From Nitrososphaerota archaeon (GTDB lineage Archaea; Thermoproteota; Nitrososphaeria; Nitrososphaerales; CADDZS01): 6,420 bases of DNA. Shown here one piece after another: positions 1 through 6,237 of the stretch (the stretch's first letter is position 1; the number at the start of each line of letters is the position of its first letter). Position numbers and translations under genes: made by a program. The DNA is taken from the NCBI GenBank assembly GCA_027886785.1, contig JAPCJV010000106.1, positions 1-6,420 on the forward strand. Direction: 5' to 3'. The notes beneath the pieces were generated by a model. The model had not been told where the DNA came from. It saw only the letters and a list, made by a program, of their open reading frames with translations, and ran no database searches.

Positions 1-2
1 CG

Positions 3-20
3 AAGCCCTCGCTCGGGCTC
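3..20 (-). terminator. Possible short hairpin at the end of the transporter operon
   Basis: The bases AGCCC (4-8) and GGGCT (15-19) can pair around a six-base loop, giving a 5-bp GC-rich stem that overlaps the stop codon of the last ATPase gene (19-21). Its place at the end of the operon suggests a transcription end or a 3'-end stabilising structure. No T-run can be checked because the window ends at base 1, and archaeal terminators usually rely on T-runs. A chance hairpin is quite possible. Confidence 0.25.
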
Positions 21-1032
21 AAGGCGACACTTCACTTACCTGAGTACCAGATCTTGAAATCAAATTCAAGGGATTGTAACACGCTGCGTAATGCAGTTGT
101 GATTTTTCTTCTAAAGCAGGTTCTGCCTGAGCGCACAACTCTATTGCCCGGCCGCACCTTGGTCTGTATATGCAACCCTGAAGACCTTCTGCTCTAAAAT
201 CGAAATCAATTTCCTTCGTGTCTACTTCGGTCAGCTCCCGTTTCATTCGGGGTGTGGCTAGTTTCACTTCTTCTGCGTAAGGATGATGAGGTGTGGAAAA
301 GACAGATTCAGACGTCCCTAACTCCACTAGCCGGCCCCTGAACATGACGCCCGCGCGATTGCTCACGAGTCTAGCGCTTGGCATGTCATGTGTTATCAAA
401 AGTATCGCCAGATTTCGTTTCAATCCCAGTTGAATAAATAACCGCAAAATATTGAGTCTCTGTGCTGCATCCAGCATCGTGATCGGCTCATCCGCAATCA
501 GCAGTTTTGGGTCAGGAGCAAGAGCCCTTGCGATATTTACTCTTTGTCTCTCTCCACCGCTAAGTTGGTGAGGATATTTGCCCGCTACTTTAGGTGGATC
601 CAAACCTACTTCTTCTATAAGCTGAATAACTTTCTCGCGTAACTCAGACTGTGATGATACCTTGGTCAGACGACGAATTGGTAGCGAAATGATAGAAAAG
701 ACACTTTCTCTCGGATTGAGGGATTCATATGGATCCTGAAATACCATTTGAACATCACGCCTAAAATCTAACATCTCTTTCCCGCGTAGCTTCTGTATGT
801 CCTTTCCACCAAATATGATCGAGCCAGAGTAATGGCGTGTTAAACCCATTATACACCGAGCCAATGTTGTTTTTCCCGAACCACTCTCTCCCACAACAGA
901 AAATGACTCACTCGGGAAAATACCAAGAGACAGGTCATGGATCGCTTCAATTCTCCACTTCCTCTTTACAATGGTTCCAGCTTCCTGCATAAAGCTGACA
1001 GACAGGTTTCTTATTTGCAGAAGTGGATCCAA
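19..1032 (-). CDS. dppF: Oligopeptide/dipeptide ABC transporter ATP-binding protein, DppF/OppF type
   Basis: This 337-residue protein is the second of the paired ATPases that power a Dpp/Opp importer at the inner face of the membrane. All nucleotide-binding motifs are visible: Walker A GESGSGKTT (48-56), Q-loop Gln99, signature LSGGERQR (157-164), Walker B LLIADEP (177-183), D-loop around MLD (186-188) and switch His215. The C-terminal oligopeptide-transporter tail carries Cys287, Cys293, Cys300 and Cys318, the spacing that binds an iron-sulfur cluster in relatives. The start is TTG: an in-frame TAA lies directly before it (1033-1035), a GTGA Shine-Dalgarno core sits 8 bases upstream (1041-1044), and the next Met (15) would cut into the first ABC strand. 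The gene follows the other ATPase after 20 bases and is the last gene of the operon. Family assignment is firm; the substrate is not known, so the symbol is by position and family only. Confidence 0.95.
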   Translation of the reverse strand: MDPLLQIRNLSVSFMQEAGTIVKRKWRIEAIHDLSLGIFPSESFSVVGESGSGKTTLARCIMGLTRHYSGSIIFGGKDIQKLRGKEMLDFRRDVQMVFQDPYESLNPRESVFSIISLPIRRLTKVSSQSELREKVIQLIEEVGLDPPKVAGKYPHQLSGGERQRVNIARALAPDPKLLIADEPITMLDAAQRLNILRLFIQLGLKRNLAILLITHDMPSARLVSNRAGVMFRGRLVELGTSESVFSTPHHPYAEEVKLATPRMKRELTEVDTKEIDFDFRAEGLQGCIYRPRCGRAIELCAQAEPALEEKSQLHYAACYNPLNLISRSGTQVSEVSP

Positions 1033-1040
1033 TTATGATG

Positions 1041-1044
1041 TCAC
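1041..1044 (-). promoter_or_regulatory. Shine-Dalgarno core for the second ATPase gene
   Basis: GTGA on the minus strand lies 8 bases before the TTG at 1032 and matches the archaeal 16S anti-Shine-Dalgarno core. It supports the TTG start, which otherwise has no room upstream because a stop codon touches it. Confidence 0.45.
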
Positions 1045-1052
1045 GAGTTAGG

Positions 1053-2006
1053 CTAGTGATATTTGTGGCATGCCACCCATCTTCCATTCTCGGCTTCTAG
1101 GAGCAACGGTCTCTCGGTCAAGCATTTACTAAATACATATTTGCAGCGATTCGCATACTTACAGCCACTTTCTCCATGCGGCCCCGGATTGGATACGAGC
1201 TGATAGTTCAGTAAATCTTCTCGCTTCGATTTGAAATCAAGTACGGAGCTAATCAAAAATTCCGTGTAAGGATGTAGAGGTTCGAATAATGTTTTCGATT
1301 CCTGACCAATTTCGACTATTTCTCCTCTGTACATCACAGCGACATGGTCTACGAACCCGCTCAATAGTGAGATTTCATGAGTTATGAAAATAAGAGAAAG
1401 GTGCTTCTGTTTTACTTGCTTTCTCAAAAGTGTCATTATTTTCTGCTGGACAACTACATCCAGGGCAGACCCCGGTTCATCTGCGATCAGTAATTTGGGT
1501 GAAAGTGCAAGAGCGAGCGCTATCACGACCCTTTGCCGCATTCCACCACTGAACTCGTGGGGGTAGGAATCTTTGCGCTTTTCGTCTATTCCAACCTCTG
1601 AGAGCAATTTAACAGCCTGAACGCGCGCTTCTTTCTTAGGCACTTTTCCGTGAACTCGCAGTACTTCAACAATGGGATCTAACACCGTCATGACTGGATT
1701 CAGGGAGTTCATCGCGGACTGGTACACGATGGATACCTCTGACCATCGATATTCTCTGAGCTCGTTTTTGCTCATCTGAAGGAGGTTGCGTCCGTTGAAC
1801 TCTATGCTCCCTCCAGCAATCCTTCCTACGCCTTCGAGCGAATTCATGACGCTCATAGCGAGTGTTGTCTTTCCACTTCCAGATTCACCTACTATACCCA
1901 ACGTATATCCAGAGGAGGGAATAGTCAACGAGACGTTGTCCAAAGCTTTCACTTGCCCGTACACCACAGATAATCCAATTATTCGAAGGAGTGGCCGATC
2001 CGACAT
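1053..2006 (-). CDS. dppD: Oligopeptide/dipeptide ABC transporter ATP-binding protein, DppD/OppD type
   Basis: This 317-residue ATPase is the DppD-type partner in the importer. Motifs seen: Walker A GESGSGKTT (40-48), Q-loop Gln96 within VYQSAMNSLNPV, signature FSGGMRQR (152-159), Walker B LLIADEP (172-178), D-loop SALD (180-183) and switch His210. After the ABC fold comes the family tail with Cys282, Cys288, Cys295 and Cys313, a likely iron-sulfur site. The wording around the Q-loop (MNSLNPV) and the FSGGMRQR signature is that of DppD/OppD rather than DppF. The ATG overlaps the stop of the upstream permease gene by one base (TAATG), so the two are probably translated in a coupled way. An AGGAGG lies 11 bases upstream of the ATG. 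Length is normal and no key residue is missing. Confidence 0.95.
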   Translation of the reverse strand: MSDRPLLRIIGLSVVYGQVKALDNVSLTIPSSGYTLGIVGESGSGKTTLAMSVMNSLEGVGRIAGGSIEFNGRNLLQMSKNELREYRWSEVSIVYQSAMNSLNPVMTVLDPIVEVLRVHGKVPKKEARVQAVKLLSEVGIDEKRKDSYPHEFSGGMRQRVVIALALALSPKLLIADEPGSALDVVVQQKIMTLLRKQVKQKHLSLIFITHEISLLSGFVDHVAVMYRGEIVEIGQESKTLFEPLHPYTEFLISSVLDFKSKREDLLNYQLVSNPGPHGESGCKYANRCKYVFSKCLTERPLLLEAENGRWVACHKYH

Positions 2007-2779
2007 TAGGTTCTAAGCCTCCTGTTCCATAACTCCTCAACTGAGAAGCCGATTAGAGCGAAACCAATTGAAATTAGAGCGATGATGGCGCCAGGTGCGA
2101 AGATCCACCACCAGTCCCCGTAGATGAAAGCGCTTTGCTGAGCCCAAAATAGGATGCTGCCCCAGCTTACAATAAGGGGATTCCCACCGCCCAGAAATTG
2201 AAGAGCAGTTATCAATACGATGCCCAATGAAAGATTGAGCACAAAGTACGCAAGAGCGATGGGTGCAACCTCGCTCATTATTATTCTGAAAACAATTTGA
2301 AAGTCACTAAGTCCGCTGCATTTCGCAGCATCTATGTATGCCAATTTCTTAGCTGAAGTAGTTTGAGCTCGTGCAGCTCGCGCGGCTGGAGCCCACATAA
2401 AGAGAATGAGTGTTAAGGGCACGGCCTGAGGATTGCCGAGAAAAATTAGGGCAACAACTATCAATAAAGGCAAACCTGGAAAGGTCATCATTACATCTGT
2501 AGCTCCAGCTATGGGCGACTCCAGCTTCCCATAGTACCCTGCCAATAATCCTGCCAAAAATCCAAGAAGAGTTCCACCCAATGCAGAATAGAGCGATACT
2601 ATCAGCGATGACGCTCCACCGAAAGTTATTTGGCTAAACAAATCGTGACCGAAATTGTCCGTTCCAAATAGGTGAGTGAAACTCGGAGGATCGTTAGGCA
2701 CTCCAGCAATGTCATAAGGACCATAAGCGACAAAAAAAGGACCGATTAACACCAATCCCACTATAGCCAGAACAATCAC
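2006..2779 (-). CDS. dppC: Oligopeptide/dipeptide ABC transporter permease, DppC/OppC type (continuous part)
   Basis: This is the second of the two permeases that form the membrane channel. The continuous frame gives 257 residues from a GTG at 2779. Family marks are GTDNFGHDLFSQ (39-50, the DppC GTDxxGRD motif), the ATPase-contact EAA loop at about 148-173 (YIDAAKCSGL then MSEVAP), and LQFLGGGNP with SWGSIL (193-210). Membrane segments are visible near residues 1-18, 55-80, 102-115, 170-195 and 226-245. The GTG is very unlikely to be the true start: it falls inside the first membrane helix and leaves the protein about 40 residues short. The same frame stays open upstream to 2905 and encodes a normal DppC-like N-terminus, but holds no ATG, GTG or TTG. 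The likely real start is in another frame (see 2780-2898). The stop overlaps the next ATG. Confidence 0.9.
   Translation of the reverse strand: MIVLAIVGLVLIGPFFVAYGPYDIAGVPNDPPSFTHLFGTDNFGHDLFSQITFGGASSLIVSLYSALGGTLLGFLAGLLAGYYGKLESPIAGATDVMMTFPGLPLLIVVALIFLGNPQAVPLTLILFMWAPAARAARAQTTSAKKLAYIDAAKCSGLSDFQIVFRIIMSEVAPIALAYFVLNLSLGIVLITALQFLGGGNPLIVSWGSILFWAQQSAFIYGDWWWIFAPGAIIALISIGFALIGFSVEELWNRRLRT
2018..2023 (-). promoter_or_regulatory. Shine-Dalgarno site for the first ATPase gene
   Basis: AGGAGG on the minus strand lies inside the end of the permease gene, 11 bases before the ATG at 2006. The spacing is somewhat long, but it is the strongest ribosome-binding match at this junction and fits coupled translation across the TAATG overlap. 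Confidence 0.5.
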
Positions 2780-2898
2780 GATTCCGATCCTCGCCGAATT
2801 GCTAGCAAAGACATATCCGATTTGAGACCTAAGGTTTCCAAGTGATGAAGATTGAAGATCGTAAATTTCATCGCTGGGATTTGATTTCGTTTTTCCAT
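2780..2898 (-). other. dppC: N-terminal segment of the DppC-type permease, out of frame with its start codon
   Basis: The frame of the permease continues upstream as a cytosolic leader and the beginning of helix 1 (for example LGNLRSQIGYVFASNSARIG just before the GTG at 2779). A good start lies at the top of this stretch: ATGATG at 2901-2896, overlapping the DppB stop TGA (2900-2898) and preceded by GAGGAG. From that ATG, however, the frame runs ATG GAA AAA CGA and ends at a TGA touching the GTG at 2779. Adding one A to the five-A run (2890-2894 on the plus strand, TTTTT) joins the start to the open frame as MEKTKSNPSDEIYD and gives 297 residues, a usual DppC length. The break is seen directly; whether it is a sequence error, a real mutation or a slippage site is inference. 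Confidence 0.75.
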
Positions 2899-3866
2899 CA
2901 TCTCCTCAACTGGGGGTCAAGGCGTACCAAGAAATAGTCGCCGATGAATCCACCAACTATCACCATGACGACGATGAAGAAAAGTGCTCCCTGCAAAACC
3001 GGATAATCCCTGGAACTAATTGCATCAACCAGGAGATCGCCAATCCCCGGGTATCCGAAAACTGCTTCGACCAAGATGACATCGCTCATAAGACTCGCGA
3101 GCGAAAAAGACAAGATCGCAACAAAGGGCAAAAGAGAATTCCGAAGTATGTATTTGGTCGCGACTATCCTGTCGGGCAACCCTCTAGTTTTTGCTGACGA
3201 GACAAAATCACTTTTGAGGACTTGTTGAATGGACCCTCGGAGTAGCATGAAGAAGGATCCCCAAATTGCAACCGCGAGGGTCACGACTGGTAGAACCGCA
3301 TGTTCAATTACCGAAATCACGTACGCTCCAGTACTCCCAGACGCCAAATTCACATTACCAAAAGTGGGAAACCAGTTCAATCGAACCGCAAAGATCCAAA
3401 GTATGACCATCGCTATCCAGTAGGCAGGGATGGCATGCAGGGAAACGGCTGTGTACAAGCTGCCACGCTCAAAAATCCCTCCTCGCCTCATTGAGCTGAA
3501 ACCACCTGCAACATACGCGAGAATCGTGGCAAGAACAAATGCGGATAAGATGAGAAGAAGGGTCCAGCCTATCCTTGACACGAATATGTCCGTTACTGGT
3601 TCAGGATAAAATTGGAAGGAGGTTCCAAAGTAAGGGGGCCAAGTCAGAAAAATCCCCTTCAGATACAAGTAATACTGCGTCAAAATCGGCTTGTCGAGAC
3701 CGAATCTCGCTATGAGGAGCGCCGATGCTTGAGGAGTAAACTTACTCCCTGCAGCCAGAATCCTGGCTGCATTGCCGGGAGCGAGCCGCGGCAAAATGAA
3801 ATCTAGATTTAGGACAACGAAAAATACACCAACATAGGTGAGAAAGCGTCTCTTAAGATAATTCAC
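2898..3866 (-). CDS. dppB: Oligopeptide/dipeptide ABC transporter permease, DppB/OppB type
   Basis: This 322-residue protein is the first channel subunit. It opens with the family pattern of a short basic N-terminus and a helix (NYLKRRFLTYVGVFFVVLNL) leading into ILPRLAPGN (24-32), then RFGLDKPILTQYYLYLKGI (54-72), both hallmarks of DppB. Six membrane segments can be placed near 9-28, 101-121, 136-160, 187-209, 246-270 and 293-312. The EAA loop that touches the ATPase is SSAKTRGLPDRI (223-234) followed by LRNSLLP; FGYPGIGDLLVDAI (270-283) is also a conserved block. The start is GTG at 3866; an in-frame stop at 3875-3873 leaves no other choice. No clear Shine-Dalgarno site precedes it. It follows the binding-protein gene after 56 bases and its stop overlaps the probable DppC start, as expected for coupled translation. 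Length and motifs are complete. Confidence 0.94.
   Translation of the reverse strand: MNYLKRRFLTYVGVFFVVLNLDFILPRLAPGNAARILAAGSKFTPQASALLIARFGLDKPILTQYYLYLKGIFLTWPPYFGTSFQFYPEPVTDIFVSRIGWTLLLILSAFVLATILAYVAGGFSSMRRGGIFERGSLYTAVSLHAIPAYWIAMVILWIFAVRLNWFPTFGNVNLASGSTGAYVISVIEHAVLPVVTLAVAIWGSFFMLLRGSIQQVLKSDFVSSAKTRGLPDRIVATKYILRNSLLPFVAILSFSLASLMSDVILVEAVFGYPGIGDLLVDAISSRDYPVLQGALFFIVVMVIVGGFIGDYFLVRLDPQLRR
2902..2907 (-). promoter_or_regulatory. Shine-Dalgarno site for the DppC-type permease
   Basis: GAGGAG lies directly before the tandem ATGATG at 2901-2896. Its GAGG core is 5 bases from the second ATG (2898), an ideal spacing, and the start overlaps the DppB stop. This marks the intended start of the DppC-type gene about 120 bases upstream of the GTG that the uninterrupted frame offers. 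Confidence 0.6.
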
Positions 3867-3922
3867 GGAAAATCAAATTGATTTACGTGAGTTTGCTTTG
3901 ATGATGTACCAAGGAGTACTTC
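3867..3922 (-). other. Intergenic gap between binding protein and first permease
   Basis: This 56-base spacer is the longest gap inside the operon; the other junctions are overlaps or 20 bases. It holds a weak AGGA/TCCT inverted repeat near 3911-3924 and no convincing promoter or T-rich terminator. A gap here is common in Dpp-type operons, where the binding protein is made in excess over the membrane parts, but the sequence gives no clear mechanism. Confidence 0.4.
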
Positions 3923-5854
3923 CTATCTCGTTGAAGGAGGCACCTCTTTCCTTCTTCTAGAGACCAATACTGCTATCGCTGCTATGATTACTATAACGAC
4001 AACAGCTGCTATCAAATATGTGGATGTGGTGCTACTCGTCGACGAACTAGTGCCACCTACAACGGATGAACTCGTGGAAGTCAAAGAACTCTCGGAAGTC
4101 AAAGAGGTTGTGCTCGTATTAGACGCGACCTTTGCCGTTGACGAGTTTGTAGCGGATGTGACCGTAGATGCAGGTTGCAGGCTGCTAAGTATCTCGTTGT
4201 TCCAGCCTCCGCCATAGGACACCCATAGCTGATCAGGCTGTGTAGGCCAATTTGACCAATGTTGCGTATTGTAAGCCCAGAGAGAGTCACCGTAGGCAAG
4301 TACAATTACGGGTAAATATTTGGCGTTGATCTCTTCGATGTTATACAGATAATGGGCGAGCAAAGACGAATTCGCAGTGCCCATTATTGCTGTCAAGTTA
4401 CCTTCGTACTCCGCATTTACATTAGCAGGCCATTCCCATGAACTCCCCGCAACAGGAGGGCTGCCGTAAACATTCCAACCTGGCAACGCATCTATCTGGG
4501 GGACGGGAAAGATTGGACCTGTCTCTCCGACTAGGTACATAGTATCTGCCGCGACCTCGGTCTGTGAACTGATCGTCGCGCTATCGCTTGTCATGACATT
4601 AACCTTGAATCCTAGACCTTGAAGATTGCGCTGAACGATGCCGGCAGCGACCAAGTCTGATGTTTCGCTATTGCTCGCCCATAGGTTCAGAGTCGCGTCA
4701 GATCCATTTTGCCAATGCAAAAATCCGTTGGACCCTTTGGTGATTCCAAGGCTTTGCAGAAGTGAAAGGGAACTGTTTGGACTGTACGAATATTGCATCT
4801 GATTGGGATCGTACAAGCCCGGAATCGACTGAGGCACTGTGCCCTCAGCAGAGTTACCGGCTTGCGCGTACCCAAACCAGGCATGGCTCACAATATCAGA
4901 ATCATTGATGCCGAAGACAATTGCCTGTCTAAAAGCTGTCATGTTAAACGGAAATTGTGTCACATTTATTGTCATTTGTTGAATTGTGGTGTCGGGCTCT
5001 GGCATTATCTTGAGGTATGGATCTTTTAGAATGCTGGCTGCCGCGGATGGATCTATTTGAGCTAGATCAGTGCTCCCAGCTAATAGGAGAGGCGCGTCTT
5101 GTCCAGTAGACTCTACAAAGTTCACTAATACATCGCAAATTTGTGGTTCCGGCAATCCGGTGGTGTTGAAGTACGGGTTTCTCGCCATCAGCATTTGAGT
5201 ATCCCCGGAAGAGTAATTTATTGGATAAAAGGGGCCTATGACGACCGGCGTCCCGAATTCTTTGTACACTTGACCGTTTTGTTGGACTGCCGAAGCGGGG
5301 ATCACGCTCGTGAGGATCAATTCACTAATAGTTATAGGAAATTCAGCGTCGGATTGGTTCAAAACAAAGACTGCTGCGCTGCTGTTGAGAGAATAGGATT
5401 TGACTACATTATTGTGAACTCCGGTAAAGTCGTATGTTGAATTAAAGGCATAATTGGAACTATAGGTTGCAAGAATGTCTGCAGCACCGGCTGGGTGTCC
5501 ATCGGACCACTTTAGTCCGGGACGAGTATTGAATGTCCACATGGTGTAGTTCTCATTGTGAGTAATCGAGCTCACGAAGGATTGGTTCCAATATTCTTGG
5601 CCAGTCGGACTGAGCTTTGGATAAACACCCTCATTCATCAAGAAACCTCCGTCGAATCCGGAATTGCCTGTTGCGATGAGGCTTGGAAAACCGCTCGGTA
5701 CACCCCCGGTAAAGGTTATTCGAAATGTCTGATTGGAAGGACAATTTGCAGTCGGGGAAGATTGCGCGTCAAGTGGCAGGAAGAGATTGGGAAAAATTCC
5801 TAGAATCAAAAGACTTGTTAGAGCACAAATGCAACATTGTTTGAGAATCGGCAA
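3923..5854 (-). CDS. Surface-anchored ABC transporter solute-binding protein, family 5 (peptide/nickel type)
   Basis: At 643 residues this is the extracellular receptor of the importer. A signal peptide covers about residues 1-31 (ILKQCCICALTSLLILGIF core). The SBP_bac_5 domain follows, with recognisable blocks WTFNTRPGLKWSDGHP near 108, GTPVVIGPFYPI and FRQAIVFGIN. The end is archaeal in style: a Ser/Thr-rich stalk (about 560-612), one hydrophobic helix (about 614-631) and a basic cytosolic tail SRRRK (632-636). Seventeen Asn-X-Ser/Thr sequons are spread along the chain, so N-glycosylation is likely. There is no lipobox-like anchor; the C-terminal helix does that job. The start is TTG, since a stop (5869-5867) lies five codons upstream and no ATG or GTG falls between. 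A TATA-like box lies about 37 bases upstream. The gene heads the operon. The ligand cannot be inferred from sequence. Confidence 0.93.
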   Translation of the reverse strand: MPILKQCCICALTSLLILGIFPNLFLPLDAQSSPTANCPSNQTFRITFTGGVPSGFPSLIATGNSGFDGGFLMNEGVYPKLSPTGQEYWNQSFVSSITHNENYTMWTFNTRPGLKWSDGHPAGAADILATYSSNYAFNSTYDFTGVHNNVVKSYSLNSSAAVFVLNQSDAEFPITISELILTSVIPASAVQQNGQVYKEFGTPVVIGPFYPINYSSGDTQMLMARNPYFNTTGLPEPQICDVLVNFVESTGQDAPLLLAGSTDLAQIDPSAAASILKDPYLKIMPEPDTTIQQMTINVTQFPFNMTAFRQAIVFGINDSDIVSHAWFGYAQAGNSAEGTVPQSIPGLYDPNQMQYSYSPNSSLSLLQSLGITKGSNGFLHWQNGSDATLNLWASNSETSDLVAAGIVQRNLQGLGFKVNVMTSDSATISSQTEVAADTMYLVGETGPIFPVPQIDALPGWNVYGSPPVAGSSWEWPANVNAEYEGNLTAIMGTANSSLLAHYLYNIEEINAKYLPVIVLAYGDSLWAYNTQHWSNWPTQPDQLWVSYGGGWNNEILSSLQPASTVTSATNSSTAKVASNTSTTSLTSESSLTSTSSSVVGGTSSSTSSTTSTYLIAAVVVIVIIAAIAVLVSRRRKEVPPSTR

Positions 5855-5887
5855 GACTGAACTCTTTTAGAAACCGACAGAATTTTT

Positions 5888-5900
5888 TGATTTAAACTTA
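5888..5900 (-). promoter_or_regulatory. Probable archaeal promoter (TATA box) of the transporter operon
   Basis: The minus strand reads ATAAGTTTAAATC here, with TTTAAA at 5896-5891. Archaeal transcription starts about 25 bases past the middle of the TATA box, which predicts a start near 5868. That leaves an untranslated leader of roughly 14 bases before the TTG at 5854, typical for archaea. The purine-rich BRE element expected just upstream is only weakly matched (ATAAG). No Shine-Dalgarno site is seen in the short leader. Confidence 0.5.
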
Positions 5901-5973
5901 TGGAGATCAGCCATGAAGACTGGAAGAAATATTCCCCTTAAGACGGAAGCAAAACAGGCCCCCTTGTTTTATT

Positions 5974-6206
5974 TCACAACAAACGCTGAGCAATGCTGTC
6001 GCTGATGATCTCAAACCTTGAGCCTCTGGGTCTGACTACGACAGGCTGCATCAGTCCCTTTGTAGTGATAGAGGCACCAGAGTTCGGAGTGAGTCTCCTA
6101 GATCAGAACCTAGCTGCTCGTCTGCCATGACTAGAAGGTTGATTTCGTTTGGCTCGATTTGCTCGCACGCCCCAATGTAGGCATTTAGGCGGCGCTCACC
6201 AACTTT
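5974..6206 (-). pseudogene. Broken ParB/Spo0J-like N-terminal domain remnant
   Basis: Two overlapping open frames on the minus strand each look like part of one ParB-type domain (the fold used by chromosome/plasmid partition proteins and related small nucleases). The first, ending near 6078, reads EQIEPNEINL and later GSDLGDSLRTL, like the start of the domain. The second, from about 6075 to 5974, reads ASITTKGLMQPVVVRPRG then SRFEIIS, a close match to the ParB core pattern (SIxxxGLxQPxxVRPxGxxxEII). Joining them needs one added base, or two removed, near 6074-6080. The next ParB motif, GERRxxA, is degraded to DSIAQRL before a stop at 5976-5974, and there is no helix-turn-helix. No start codon in a sensible place was found; the right boundary is approximate. 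Recognised by motif memory only, not by a search. Confidence 0.6.
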
Positions 6207-6237
6207 TGTAAGAAGGAGAGGATAAGGAATTATTTTC

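Larger units (their letters stand above)
5855..6237. other. 383-base region without an intact gene
   Basis: Between the oxidoreductase stop and the binding-protein start there is no complete gene. From right to left it holds a pyrimidine-rich stretch just after the oxidoreductase stop, the broken ParB-like sequence, a weak AT-rich inverted repeat (AAAACA 5951-5956 and TGTTTT 5965-5970, with a loop of eight), and the TATA-like box of the operon. I see no tRNA or other structured RNA in it. Confidence 0.6.

Noticed and set aside
2777..2779. GTG at 2779 as the true start of the DppC-type permease.
   Set aside because: It falls inside the first membrane helix, leaves the protein about 40 residues short of family length, and a far better start signal lies at 2898.
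3905..3925. Repeated GTAC and AGGA/TCCT pairing after the binding-protein gene, considered as an attenuating hairpin.
   Set aside because: Only four base pairs at most; too weak to claim a structure.
3984..4217. A 77-codon plus-strand open frame with a valine-rich product.
   Set aside because: It is the mirror of the Ser/Thr-rich stalk and membrane helix of the binding protein; repetitive coding sequence keeps the opposite strand open.
5141..5440. A 99-codon plus-strand open frame opposite the binding-protein gene.
   Set aside because: Lies wholly within a well-supported gene on the other strand and its product has no recognisable features.
5951..5970. Inverted repeat AAAACA / TGTTTT with a short spacer, considered as a terminator or operator.
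   Set aside because: The stem is AT-rich and short, and there is no T-run directly after it on the minus strand beyond the arm itself; it also overlaps the region that may be old coding sequence.
5913..6005. A 30-codon open frame on the plus strand starting at an ATG between the operon promoter and the ParB-like remnant.
   Set aside because: Short, no ribosome-binding site or recognisable motif, and antisense to the ParB-like remnant; most likely chance.
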